A DNA stretch of 64,000 nt. It comes from Terriglobia bacterium (lineage in GTDB: Bacteria; Acidobacteriota; Terriglobia; Terriglobales; Acidobacteriaceae). The notes below the pieces were generated by a model that saw nothing but the letters and a program-made list of their open reading frames with translations, made no database searches and was not told where the DNA came from. The position numbers and the translations under genes were made by a program. Below, in pieces: positions 19,425 through 27,952 of the stretch (position 1 is the stretch's first letter; each line of letters starts with the position of its first letter). The stretch is from NCBI GenBank assembly GCA_020073385.1, contig JAIQFH010000006.1, forward strand, positions 186,001 through 250,000. The letters run 5' to 3'.

Positions 19425-20003
19425 ATGAAGAAGCTTGCCCTGGTGGCCCTGCTAGCGCTCGAACTCGCGGTCTCGGGATGCGGCACGAGCGGTGCGCCAC
19501 CGACGACGACCAACACTGAAGCTACGGGAAACTGGGAGGCGCAGCTTACCGGAGGTACGGACCAGGCCAGCCTGCTGAACTTCGTGACCACCTTCAATGT
19601 GACCAATAGCGGCCCCCTCGATGTGACCGGTTTTGGTTTCTTCAATGCGGGATCGTGTTTTGCGACCGGCACGACTGCTGAAACCGTCAGTGGTAACGCC
19701 AGCTTCACCACCAGTTCAACGAACACGGTCACGGGTACGCTCACTTTGACTGTGACATCGACCACGAACGGCAGTGTATTGACATTAGGCACACCAGCCC
19801 CTGCGACTCTGACCGGAACCTCCAACGGAACGACCACCACGACCGGTACGCTCAGCAACGGAGTGGTTGTGGGTCAGTGGTCCCTGTCGCCCGGGAGCAG
19901 CGCTACTGGCTGCAATGCGGCTAGCGGGAATTTCATCATGTGTCAGGGCAAAGCTACCTGTACTCCGACGACCGCGTCGGCTGCGATCAAGAAGCCCGAA
20001 TAG
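19425..20003 (+). CDS. Putative lipoprotein, second of a paralogous pair
   Basis: A 192-residue exported protein with signal MKKLALVALLALELAVSGCG (lipobox Cys near residue 19). The mature part is extremely rich in Thr, Ser and Gly and repeats short strands such as TVTGTLTLTVTSTTNGSVL. It shares with the upstream lipoprotein a GNWEAQLTGG strand after the signal, a SCFATG/PCFVSG Cys, and VVGQWSLSPGSS near the end, so the two are probably duplicates that diverged. The ATG at 19425 is preferred over one at 19401 because it begins the signal peptide. lpxD follows 44 bp later on the same strand. Confidence 0.8.
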   Translation: MKKLALVALLALELAVSGCGTSGAPPTTTNTEATGNWEAQLTGGTDQASLLNFVTTFNVTNSGPLDVTGFGFFNAGSCFATGTTAETVSGNASFTTSSTNTVTGTLTLTVTSTTNGSVLTLGTPAPATLTGTSNGTTTTTGTLSNGVVVGQWSLSPGSSATGCNAASGNFIMCQGKATCTPTTASAAIKKPE

Positions 20004-20047
20004 CTGACCCTTCCTTCGTCCCACATCTCTGCTATACAGTGAGAGCC

Positions 20048-21043
20048 ATGAAGCGTTCGCTTCGTGAGATCGCGGAAAGCCTCCAGGCGCGCCTGATTGG
20101 CGACGGCGAGATTGAAGTCGCCGGCGTGTCGAGCCTCGAATCGGCGTTGCCGGATCATCTTGTCTTCGTCGACGATGCGAAACATCTCGCCGGGGCGCTG
20201 CAATCCCGAGCGGGCGCGATCATTGCAGGAGAGTTTGCCGCCGCTGTGAATGCCGATCGTCCTGTGCTCATCAGCGATCATCCCAAGCTGGCCTTTGCCC
20301 GCGCTGCGCGCATGTTGGCCGATGACGGGCGGCAGCAGGGGAGTATTCACGCCAGCGCCGTGATTGATCCGTCCGCCACGGTCGGGGCGGGCGTGCGGGT
20401 CGAAGCGCGAGCAGTAGTCGGCGAAGGCGCACAAATTAGGAATGGCACCCGGATCGGCGCGGGGGCCGTGATTGGTGCCGGTGTCACGATTGGCAGTAGC
20501 TGCGAGATTTACCCGAACGTCACCATTTATCCGGGCACCAGCGTAGGTGACCGCGTACTGATTCATGCCGGGGCGGTGCTCGGCAGCGACGGCTTCGGCT
20601 ACGTGCGCGACGGAAAAACGGGACACTACGAAAAGTTTCCCCAGGTTGGACGACTGGTGATTGAAGACGATGTCGAGATCGGAGCGAATGCGACGGTCGA
20701 CCGCGGCGCGCTCGAGGAAACCCGCATCCGGCGAGGCACGAAGATCGACAACCTGGTGCACGTCGGCCACAACTGCGATATCGGCGAAGACGTAGTGATC
20801 GCCGCGCAGACCGGCCTCTCCGGCAGCATCATAATCGAGAACGGCGCGGTGCTTGGTGGACAGGTGGGCATCGGCGAACACGCAACCATTGGAGAGGGAG
20901 TCATGCTAGGTGGCCAGGGCGGAGTTCTGCCCAACAAAGTTCTCCGCGGCAAGGGCGTCGCGTTCTGGGGAACCCCTGCGCAGCCCCTGCGACAATACTT
21001 GAAGCAGTTGGCAACGCTAGCGCGGCTGGCTAAGAAAGATTGA
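20048..21043 (+). CDS. lpxD: UDP-3-O-acylglucosamine N-acyltransferase (LpxD)
   Basis: LpxD adds the second acyl chain to UDP-acyl-GlcN in lipid A synthesis, in the cytoplasm. The 331-residue product has the N-terminal uridine-binding domain (residues 1-100, SLREIAESLQARLIGDGEIE) and then a left-handed beta-helix made of hexapeptide repeats (e.g. IGAGAVIGAGVTIGSSCEIY), with the catalytic His in NLVHVGHNCDIGE near residue 240. Its presence supports a Gram-negative envelope. It is not next to lpxA or fabZ, which is the more usual setting. The ATG at 20048 gives the normal family N-terminus. Confidence 0.96.
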   Translation: MKRSLREIAESLQARLIGDGEIEVAGVSSLESALPDHLVFVDDAKHLAGALQSRAGAIIAGEFAAAVNADRPVLISDHPKLAFARAARMLADDGRQQGSIHASAVIDPSATVGAGVRVEARAVVGEGAQIRNGTRIGAGAVIGAGVTIGSSCEIYPNVTIYPGTSVGDRVLIHAGAVLGSDGFGYVRDGKTGHYEKFPQVGRLVIEDDVEIGANATVDRGALEETRIRRGTKIDNLVHVGHNCDIGEDVVIAAQTGLSGSIIIENGAVLGGQVGIGEHATIGEGVMLGGQGGVLPNKVLRGKGVAFWGTPAQPLRQYLKQLATLARLAKKD

Positions 21044-21063
21044 GTAGCGCCGGAAATGGGGTG

Positions 21064-21099
21064 CCCCACCCTTGTCGTGGTTTTTGCGACAGGGTGGGG
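21064..21099 (+). terminator. Hairpin after lpxD, possible terminator
   Basis: CCCCACCC (21064-21071) pairs with GGGTGGGG (21092-21099), extended inward by CTTGTCG/GCGACAG, and is followed by GTTTTG. It resembles the GGTGCCCCAC hairpin found inside rarA at 30011-30046, so it may be a dispersed repeat used as a terminator. Confidence 0.5.
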
Positions 21100-21135
21100 G
21101 TTTTGACTTTGAGTGACAATGCATCGGAGTCTCTG

Positions 21136-21759
21136 ATGTCGTTGGTGATCATCGGCGGACATTCACGCAGCGTTGGCAAAACCAGCGTCGTCGCGGGCCT
21201 GATCTCCGCCCTCGCCGAATTCGAATGGACCGCGGCGAAGATCACGCAATACGGCCACGGAATTTGCTCTGCCAACGGCGAAGCCTGCGACTGCGCCACA
21301 GGCGACCATTCATGGGCGATCACAGAAGAGCGCGACCGGACGGGAGAGTCCGACACGTCGCGCTTTTTGGTGGCCGGAGCCGCGCGGGTATTCTGGGTGC
21401 GAACCGAGCAGGGAAGACTGGCCGAGGCGATGCCCATGCTGCGCAAGCGGCTGGAAGGCGCACGCAATGTAATCATCGAATCCAACAGCATCTTGAAGTT
21501 CCTGCGCCCAGATCTCTATCTCACAATCCTCGATCCCGGCACGCCCGACTTCAAGAAATCCGCACAAGAATTTCTAGACCGCGCCGATGCGGTGATCCTG
21601 CACCAATCGCCCACCGACCCGTCGTGGCAGTCGGTTTCCCTGAAACCGGTTGCAGACTGCCCGGTCTTCCAGATCAAACCCCCAGAGTACGTGACTCCAC
21701 AAATCATAGAATTTGTGCGCGCGAAGTTGGGCATCGGCGCAGTCCCAAACAATCGCTAG
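21136..21759 (+). CDS. P-loop NTPase, MobB-like, with a Cys cluster
   Basis: A 207-residue protein with Walker A GGHSRSVGKTSVV near residue 7. This placement right at the N-terminus, and the SVGKT form, resemble MobB and dethiobiotin-synthetase-type P-loop proteins. Unlike MobB it has a Cys/His patch near residue 42 (CSANGEACDCATGDHSW) that could bind metal, then an Asp/Glu-rich segment and NVIIESNSILKF, a likely Walker B-like strand. The ATG at 21136 has GGAG nearby. It follows lpxD after a hairpin. I cannot assign a pathway; molybdenum-cofactor neighbours are absent. Confidence 0.75.
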   Translation: MSLVIIGGHSRSVGKTSVVAGLISALAEFEWTAAKITQYGHGICSANGEACDCATGDHSWAITEERDRTGESDTSRFLVAGAARVFWVRTEQGRLAEAMPMLRKRLEGARNVIIESNSILKFLRPDLYLTILDPGTPDFKKSAQEFLDRADAVILHQSPTDPSWQSVSLKPVADCPVFQIKPPEYVTPQIIEFVRAKLGIGAVPNNR

Positions 21760-21798
21760 AGGTTATCCCTAGCGCACACACATGCGTGAGCCGGGACT

Positions 21799-21906
21799 TG
21801 TCATCCTGATGCACGCGTTCGTTGCGGGCCGAAGGACCTATGTAATCTGCCGACAGCACAGATGCTGCCGCGATTGCACGGGTCCTTCGCTTCGCTCAGG
21901 ATGACA
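21799..21906. repeat. MITE-like element, 108 bp with 11-bp terminal inverted repeats
   Basis: TGTCATCCTGA (21799-21809) and TCAGGATGACA (21896-21906) are perfect inverted ends. Inside are CGAAGGACC and GGTCCTTCG as inner inverted arms. It has no ORF. It belongs with the elements at 16800-16897 and 24732-24855. Confidence 0.8.
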
Positions 21907-21938
21907 GGGGGGGCGATGGCACTGTAAACGGGCGACTA

Positions 21939-21994
21939 ACAAACTAACAACTACCAACTGAGAACTGAGAACTGAGAACTGAGAACTGAGAACT
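21939..21994. repeat. Heptameric tandem array, GAGAACT type
   Basis: Eight 7-bp units run without a break: ACAAACT, AACAACT, ACCAACT and then five perfect copies of GAGAACT. It ends 28 bp before the lnt start, so it lies in the lnt leader. Confidence 0.9.
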
Positions 21995-22022
21995 GCTTCC
22001 CGCTCTTTGCTATTCTTCCCAC

Positions 22023-23615
22023 GTGCGCCAAATCCACCCCAGCGCCTGGCTTCTCGCCGCTGTCTCGGCGATCTTGCAGGTCGTAATCTTCCCGCTGCCG
22101 GGCGTCTACGTCCTTTCCTGGTTTGCAATCGCACCGTTGCTGATTGCCCTGCTGGGCGCACGCCGCGCCGGAGAGTTGGAGTTCGCCGGCTCGGTCCGCC
22201 TGCATCCGGCCACGCCGTGGCAGGGATTTCTGCTCGGCTACATCTGCGGCATCGTCTGGTACGCGGGAACCTGCTACTGGATTTACGACACGATGCGCCA
22301 GTACGGTGGCCTAAGCGCGCCCATGGCGCTGCTGGCCCTGGTTCTCTTTTGCTGTTATCTCGGCCTGTATCACGGAGTCTTCGGACTAGTCGTGAGCTTG
22401 CTCGCCCGTCCGCACGACCATCGTCGGGCCCTGGTGCTGGCTCCATTCCTGTGGGTCGCCATCGAATTGGCGCGAACCCGCATCAGCGGATATCCCTGGA
22501 ACCTGCTCGGCATCGCGCAGATCGATAATGTCGCACTCTGCCGCATTGCCGGCTTCACAGGCGTGTACGGAATTTCTTTCGAAATCGTGCTGGTCAACGT
22601 CGCGATTGCTGCCGCATTTCTGATCCCGCGGGCGAAGCGTGGCATGATGTTTGCCGCTGCTCTCGCTGCCGCCGCAGTGTTGCAATCAGGCAGGCTCATC
22701 GAAGCCCCGCCCGCCAAGGCCGACCACGCCGCGTTACTGGTGCAGCAGAACATCCCGGTTGCAGCCGATTGGACTCCTGCCCAACTCGAGCAGACGCTGC
22801 ACGAACTGACTGAACTCACCATCAACGCCGCTACGAGCAATGCGGGGACGAAAATCGATCTCATCGTCTGGCCTGAATCCCCCGCACCCTTTTTCACAAA
22901 TGACGCAAACTTCCGAGCGATCGCGAGCGATATGGCGCGCCAGACGGGCGCCTGGATCGTTGTCGGTGCCATCGGCAGCAACGCCCCGCATCCCAACGAC
23001 GAGCGTCCGTTATTCAACTCTGCCGCACTCATCAGCCCGCAGGGCGACTGGACGGCGCGCTACGACAAAGTTCATCTCGTCCCCTTCGGCGAATATCTTC
23101 CGTTCCCGAGCCTGTTCTCGTTCGCAGGAGGATTGACCAAGGAAGTCGGCCGGTTCGAGCGCGGCAAGTCGCGCCAGTCCTTAAATGCCGGCGGCGAGCA
23201 ACTAGGCCTCTTCATCTGCTACGAGTCGATCTTTCCCAATGAAGTCCGCCAGTCCGCCGATCTTGGCGCGCAAGTGTTCGTGAACATCTCGAACGACGGC
23301 TGGTACGGCGACAGCGGCGCCTACGCCCAGCACCTGAATCAGACCCGCATGCGCGCCATTGAGAACGACCGCTGGCTGCTCAGCGCGACCGACACCGGCG
23401 TCACCGCCGCGATCGATCCCTGGGGACGCATCGCCGCCCGCATCGCCCGCAAGGAGCGGACCACGCTCGTCGCACCGTATGCCCTCAATCCGATCACCAC
23501 GTTTTATACCCGCCACGGCGACTGGTTCGCTTTTGTGTGTGCGATAATTTTAATTGCAGCATTCATTGAGCGCTTCACATTCGCAAACCGCAAGAAGGCT
23601 GATACGTCCTCATGA
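22023..23615 (+). CDS. lnt: Apolipoprotein N-acyltransferase (Lnt)
   Basis: Lnt N-acylates the lipoprotein Cys at the inner membrane, the last step of Gram-negative lipoprotein maturation. The 530-residue protein has about six N-terminal membrane segments (residues 8-230), a periplasmic nitrilase domain, and a final membrane segment FAFVCAIILIAAFIERF. The catalytic triad is visible as E285 in VWPESPAPF, K349 in RYDKVHLVPFGEY and C399 in LFICYESIF. The start is a GTG. Its TGA stop overlaps the prfB start as ATGA (23612-23615), so the two are probably translationally coupled. It would process the lipoproteins encoded in this window. Confidence 0.96.
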   Translation: MRQIHPSAWLLAAVSAILQVVIFPLPGVYVLSWFAIAPLLIALLGARRAGELEFAGSVRLHPATPWQGFLLGYICGIVWYAGTCYWIYDTMRQYGGLSAPMALLALVLFCCYLGLYHGVFGLVVSLLARPHDHRRALVLAPFLWVAIELARTRISGYPWNLLGIAQIDNVALCRIAGFTGVYGISFEIVLVNVAIAAAFLIPRAKRGMMFAAALAAAAVLQSGRLIEAPPAKADHAALLVQQNIPVAADWTPAQLEQTLHELTELTINAATSNAGTKIDLIVWPESPAPFFTNDANFRAIASDMARQTGAWIVVGAIGSNAPHPNDERPLFNSAALISPQGDWTARYDKVHLVPFGEYLPFPSLFSFAGGLTKEVGRFERGKSRQSLNAGGEQLGLFICYESIFPNEVRQSADLGAQVFVNISNDGWYGDSGAYAQHLNQTRMRAIENDRWLLSATDTGVTAAIDPWGRIAARIARKERTTLVAPYALNPITTFYTRHGDWFAFVCAIILIAAFIERFTFANRKKADTSS

Positions 23616-24713
23616 ATCAAGAGTTAGAACAGGAATACGAAAAGCTGAGCAAGAAAGCCCACGATCTCCGGGAGTATCTTTGACGCGGAGAAGGTCCGTC
23701 CGCAGCTAGCCGAAATCGAAAAGCAGGCTTCCGACCCCAAGTTGTGGTCGAATCCACAGCGCTCGCAGCAGGTCATGCGAGAGAAGAAGCGTCTGGAGCA
23801 CGTGCTTGCCACCGACGCCGACCTGGCACGCCGGGCCGACGACATCAACGCGTACTTGGATCTCGGAAAGGAAGGCGAAAACGTCGACGCCGACCTGCAG
23901 CGCGAAATCACTTCTCTCCGCGACCTGATCGACCAACTCGAAACCGAGACGCTGCTTTCGGGCGAAAATGACGCCCGCAACGCCATCGTGACCATTCATC
24001 CCGGTGCCGGAGGCACCGAGTCGCAGGACTGGGCCGACATGCTGCTGCGCATGTACCTGAGATGGGCCGAGCGCCAGGGTTTCGAAACCGTGCTTTACGA
24101 CTATCAGCCCGGGGACGAAGCCGGATTGAAGTCAGCGACCTTTGCTGTGAACGGCGATTACGCCTTCGGCCTGCTGCAGGGCGAGATCGGCGTGCATCGC
24201 CTGGTCCGCATCTCCCCGTTCGATCAGGCCAAGCGCCGGCATACCTCGTTTGCCAGCGTGTTCGTCTCCCCCGAAATCGACGACAGCATCGAAATCGTAG
24301 TCAAGCCGGAAGACATCCGCATCGATACTTACCGCTCAAGTGGCAAGGGTGGGCAGCACGTGAACACCACAGACTCTGCCGTGCGCATCACGCATATTGC
24401 CACCGGTCTGGTGGCCAATTGCCAGAACGAACGCTCGCAGCACAAGAACAAAGAGCGTGCCATGAGTATGCTGCGCTCGAAGCTTTACGAATTCGAAATG
24501 GAAAAGAAGCGAGCGGCTACGAAGAAGATCGAAGACTCGAAACTCGACATCGAGTTCGGATCGCAGATCCGTTCCTACGTGCTGCAGCCGTACCGCATGA
24601 TCAAAGACCACCGGACAAAAGCGGAAGTTGGCGATGTCGATCGCGTTCTCGACGGAGACCTACAGCCATTCATCCGCGCGTATTTATTGGCACGACGCGG
24701 AGAGAAACAGTGA
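23612..24713 (+). CDS. prfB: Peptide chain release factor 2, with programmed +1 frameshift
   Basis: RF2 ends translation at UGA and UAA. Translation starts at ATG 23612 and reaches an in-frame TGA at codon 24 (23681-23683). The site reads GGGAG-TAT-CTT-TGA-C, i.e. an SD-like element three bases ahead of CTT, matching the classic RF2 autoregulatory frameshift. After a +1 shift, reading resumes with GAC at 23682 and runs to 24713, giving 366 residues, close to E. coli RF2 (365). The recognition motif SPF is in RISPFDQAKRR and the catalytic GGQ in SSGKGGQHVN near residue 245. The start overlaps the lnt stop. Confidence 0.96.
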
Positions 24714-24731
24714 CTCGTTGTGCCCACGGCT

Positions 24732-24855
24732 TTGTCATCCTGAGGCCCGCGCTTTTAGGGGGCCGAGGGACCTTGCGATGCGCGTGCAGCGCCGATACTG
24801 ACGCAAAGTACATAGGTCCTTCGGGCCGCAAAAACTGCGGCCCTCAGGATGACAA
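24732..24855. repeat. MITE-like element, 124 bp with 19-bp terminal inverted repeats
   Basis: The left end starts TTGTCATCCTGAGG (24732) and the right end finishes CCTCAGGATGACAA (24855); the 19-base arms match at 18 positions. Inner GGTCCTTCGGGCCGC is shared in part with the element at 21799. No ORF. Confidence 0.8.
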
Positions 24856-24885
24856 GGCTTGAGTTGCACCGAAAGAACTAGCACC

Positions 24886-25515
24886 ATGCCGAAATCTCAG
24901 CCTCGAAAGCGCGCCATAAAGCTCGGTCCACGTTTCTTGCGGGCATTTCAGTTCGCTTCCGAGAAGCACCACGGCCAGTCGCGCAAGGCTTCCACTATCC
25001 CTTACATCGCCCATCTGGTGGGCGTCGCATCCCTCGTGCTCGAAGCCGGAGGCGACGAAGATCTCGCCATCGCCGCGCTGCTGCACGACGTTGTGGAGGA
25101 TTGCGGCGGCGCTCGCGTGCTCAAAGAAGTCCGCCGTCGCTTTGGCAAGCGAGTCGCCGAAATAGTCGATGGCTGCACCGACGCTTACGAAGTCCCCAAG
25201 CCGCCCTGGCGCGAACGCAAGGAGAGCTACATCCGCCGGCTGAAGAAGGAAAGCGCCGACACGCGCCTGGTATCCGCCGCCGATAAACTGAACAACGTAC
25301 GCTCCATTCTGAGCGATTACCGCGCCGTCGGCGAATCGGTGTGGTCACGGTTCAATGGCCGGCGCGAAGGCACTCTTTGGTACTATCGGACGTTGCGGGA
25401 CGAATTTCTGCGCCGCAACAGAAACCGTATCACGCGCGACTTCGATCTTGCGGTGCGCGAATTGGAGTCGCTCACAGGATGCGTCCCAGTTGCGCGTCCA
25501 TCACCCGAGGAATGA
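24886..25515 (+). CDS. HD-domain phosphohydrolase, SpoT/RelA hydrolase-like
   Basis: A 209-residue single-domain HD protein. The metal-binding residues are visible as a His in ASEKHHGQSRK, a His in IPYIAHLVGVASLV, HD in IAALLHDVVEDCGG (near residue 70), and the later Asp in LVSAADKLNNVRSI. The HDVVED form and the following ADKLNN are the (p)ppGpp-hydrolase signature, so a small alarmone hydrolase is the best guess; a general nucleotidase is the alternative. There is no synthetase, TGS or ACT domain. It stands four bases before the next gene, so the two are probably co-transcribed. Confidence 0.88.
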   Translation: MPKSQPRKRAIKLGPRFLRAFQFASEKHHGQSRKASTIPYIAHLVGVASLVLEAGGDEDLAIAALLHDVVEDCGGARVLKEVRRRFGKRVAEIVDGCTDAYEVPKPPWRERKESYIRRLKKESADTRLVSAADKLNNVRSILSDYRAVGESVWSRFNGRREGTLWYYRTLRDEFLRRNRNRITRDFDLAVRELESLTGCVPVARPSPEE

Positions 25516-25518
25516 ATC

Positions 25519-26808
25519 ATGGCGCGCACGATTGATCAAATCCGCGCTTCCAAGCTGCCTTCAAACATGATGCAGTTCGCCGCCCGTGGCGCTCTCCAGG
25601 TTGCCCCGGCGGAAAACATCGAAATTCTCGTTTACCTCGCCCTCCACAACAAGGTCTTCGGCGAACTGGCGCGGATGACTCTTGCCGGATGGGATGAAAA
25701 GGCATGCCTGGCGGCCGCCTCCGATCCACAGACGAATCGCGAAGTTCTGGACTATTTCATTTCGCCGGACAACCTTCGTCCCAAACTGCTGCCCGCGTTG
25801 CTCGAGAATTCGTCAGTTCCCGAGGCGCAAATCGTAAAGCTTGCGACGTCGGCCATGCGTGACATAGTCGAAATCATCCTGAAGAGCAAGCGCGCGTTAT
25901 CGCTGCCGGCAGTGGTAAATGTGCTGAAGTCGAATCCGTATCTTAAAAAAGAGGAAGTCGAGCTACTTCAGCCTAAACCCTCTGCACCAATTGCTCAGCC
26001 GGATGCTCCGGTACCGGCGCAGTCGCCAGCGGTGGGAGGTGCATCCGATGCACAGACAAGACCAGAGGCTTCTGCGGTCCAAGCCGGAAGCGCCCCAGTT
26101 GCTGTTGCAGAGGGTGATCATGCCGCGCCACCGAGTGATGATCATGACGAGGTCGTTACCGGCTACATCAAAGATCATGCCGCTGACATCGCGGCGGAAG
26201 GCGAAAAGCCCTTCCAGGCGATCGGCGGGGTCGTTGAGTTGCTGGGACATGACTATTTCCCGGTTGTGGACTCAGCGGAAATTACCAAGCCGCCGGTACC
26301 TGCCGCGTCGGCAAGCACTGCAGCCGCAAAGCCGGCGGCGAAACCCGCCGCCACTCAGGGGAAACTGCCCGTCGAACCCAAGCGCGAGAATACTCTGCAG
26401 AAAATCAACCGTCTCGATGTCAAGGGCCGCATCCAACTTGCGCTCAAAGGCAACAAAGAAGAGCGCTCCATCCTGATCCGCGACGGCACCAAGGTGGTGG
26501 CGCTTGCGGTGCTTGAGGCGCCCAAGCTTGCCGATGGCGAAGTGGAAAAATTCGCCAGCCAGAAAAACGTTCTCGAAGCCGTGTTGCGGCAGATCCCGCT
26601 CAAAAGGCGATTCGTGAAGAACTACATAGTAGTGCGGAACCTGTGCGCCAACCCCCGGACCCCGCTCGACATCGGCCTGAAACTGATGAAGAATCTGTTA
26701 GTGCAGGATTTGAAAAACATTTCGGCGAATAAAGAGGTTTCAGAAACGATTCGGAAACTGGCGTTCAAGATGTTCAAGCAGAAGGTCGAAGAAGCAAACA
26801 AGAAGTAA
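25519..26808 (+). CDS. Hypothetical helical-repeat protein
   Basis: A 429-residue cytoplasmic protein of unknown function. Residues 1-150 show helical hairpins typical of HEAT- or leucine-variant repeats (ENIEILVYLALHNKVFGELA; SDPQTNREVLDYFIS). A Pro/Ala-rich, low-complexity linker spans about 155-285. The C-terminal 140 residues return to helical repeats: GRIQLALKGNKEERSILIRD, VVALAVLEAPKL, and CANPRTPLDIGLKLMKNLL. These read like repeats in which an essential Arg-Asp pair starts each unit. It follows the HD hydrolase by three bases and precedes the CoA-binding gene by 13, forming a plus-strand operon. Confidence 0.8.
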   Translation: MARTIDQIRASKLPSNMMQFAARGALQVAPAENIEILVYLALHNKVFGELARMTLAGWDEKACLAAASDPQTNREVLDYFISPDNLRPKLLPALLENSSVPEAQIVKLATSAMRDIVEIILKSKRALSLPAVVNVLKSNPYLKKEEVELLQPKPSAPIAQPDAPVPAQSPAVGGASDAQTRPEASAVQAGSAPVAVAEGDHAAPPSDDHDEVVTGYIKDHAADIAAEGEKPFQAIGGVVELLGHDYFPVVDSAEITKPPVPAASASTAAAKPAAKPAATQGKLPVEPKRENTLQKINRLDVKGRIQLALKGNKEERSILIRDGTKVVALAVLEAPKLADGEVEKFASQKNVLEAVLRQIPLKRRFVKNYIVVRNLCANPRTPLDIGLKLMKNLLVQDLKNISANKEVSETIRKLAFKMFKQKVEEANKK

Positions 26809-26821
26809 CGTTGGAGGACTT

Positions 26822-27235
26822 TTGGCCACATCTCCCCAATCCGATCCGATCACTGATCTTCTCCGGCGGTCGAAGACGATCGCAGTTGTGGGACTCTCCT
26901 CGAATCCTCTGCGCCCCAGCCACGGCGTTTCCGCCTACATGCAAAGCCACGGGTACCACATCATTCCAGTGAATCCGAACATTGAGGAATGCCTGGGCGA
27001 GAAAGCCTACACCTCGCTGCTCGATGTCCCCGAGAAGATCGACATCGTGGACATCTTTCGCCGCCCGGAATTCGTGGAGGAAGTCGTCGATCAGGCCATC
27101 CAGTTAAAAGTGCCGGCGATCTGGATGCAAGAAGAGGTCATTCACGAAAGGGCGGCCGCCAAGGCGCGCCAGGCTGGAATCTTTGTGGTGATGGACCGAT
27201 GCATACTCAAAGAGCATCGTGATCGCAGGCGCTAG
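26822..27235 (+). CDS. CoA-binding (YccU-type) protein
   Basis: A 137-residue Rossmann-fold protein of the CoA-binding family. The first strand and loop read KTIAVVGLSSNPLRPSHGVS near residue 15, and the family's IIPVNPN follows near 43, then a helix with DIVDIFRRPEFV and the conserved IWMQEEVIHE near 100. It has the length of E. coli YccU/YneT-type proteins. The start is a TTG with GGAGGA six bases upstream. It follows the helical-repeat gene by 13 bp. The biological role of this family is unclear. Confidence 0.9.
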   Translation: MATSPQSDPITDLLRRSKTIAVVGLSSNPLRPSHGVSAYMQSHGYHIIPVNPNIEECLGEKAYTSLLDVPEKIDIVDIFRRPEFVEEVVDQAIQLKVPAIWMQEEVIHERAAAKARQAGIFVVMDRCILKEHRDRRR

Positions 27236-27253
27236 ACTCGCTCGCAGAGTCCC

Positions 27254-27952
27254 ATGAAATCGGCTCACCTTCTGGCTGCCTTCGTCGCGCTCCTGCTCGT
27301 AACGGACCAACTCGCTCTCGGTCGCCTCAAAAAAACGGCGGAGCCTCGTCCTCGGACTCGCGTTTACACGCAGATCATGGCCGGTCTTTGGCTGGCCACT
27401 GCGTGGGCTGCCGGCATCATGGGACCACGGGCTCTCTGCCGGGTCTCTCTCACTTCGGGCGTGGCAAAGATGCTTCCGCCATCCCCCATCCTCGCAATCT
27501 TCGTGCTTATTTCGGTGTGTGCGATGGCCCTGCCGGCGCTGCTGGTACGGATACCGGCAAGACCGCAAGGCATCGCGCAGGCGCTGGGGAAACTCAGTTA
27601 CCTTCTTCCGCAGAATCAGCGCGAGCGATTGTGGTGGGTCATGCTATCGCTCACCGCGGGCATTTGCGAGGAATGCATCTTCCGCAGTTTCCTCTTCTGG
27701 TATCTTCAAGGCGCGCCCTGGCGCTTTGGCATCGCAACCGCAATCGGAGTAGCTTGCGCAGTATTCGCCCTCGGTCACTTGTACCAAGGATCGCTGCCCG
27801 CCCTCGGCACAGGCGTGCTGGCCGTCTTGTTTTTCCTGTTCTTTCTTGCGACTGGAAATTTGCTCTTGCCGATCGCGATCCACGCCCTGACGGACATGAG
27901 AGTACTTCTTCTGATTCCCCGGTCAGCCCACCCAGAGTTCCCCGAGGCTTAG
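27254..27952 (+). CDS. CPBP-family intramembrane metalloprotease
   Basis: A 232-residue membrane protein with about six membrane segments. The CPBP (CAAX protease/Abi) motifs are ICEECIFRSFLFWYL near residue 138 (EExxxR-like, here EECxxR), FALGHLYQGS near 173, and the last motif IAIHALTDMRVL near 215. It starts 18 bp after the CoA-binding gene. Its 3' end meets the phosphatase gene on the other strand with a four-base overlap. Members cleave or modify membrane-embedded peptides, and some serve in bacteriocin immunity; nothing here identifies the substrate. Confidence 0.88.
   Translation: MKSAHLLAAFVALLLVTDQLALGRLKKTAEPRPRTRVYTQIMAGLWLATAWAAGIMGPRALCRVSLTSGVAKMLPPSPILAIFVLISVCAMALPALLVRIPARPQGIAQALGKLSYLLPQNQRERLWWVMLSLTAGICEECIFRSFLFWYLQGAPWRFGIATAIGVACAVFALGHLYQGSLPALGTGVLAVLFFLFFLATGNLLLPIAIHALTDMRVLLLIPRSAHPEFPEA

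Noticed and set aside
19943-20881. Long minus-strand frame across lpxD
   Set aside because: Antisense of lpxD; the plus strand has the hexapeptide repeats and N-terminal domain of LpxD.
21939-21994. GAGAACT array considered as a CRISPR repeat
   Set aside because: Units are contiguous 7-mers without spacers and no cas gene is present.
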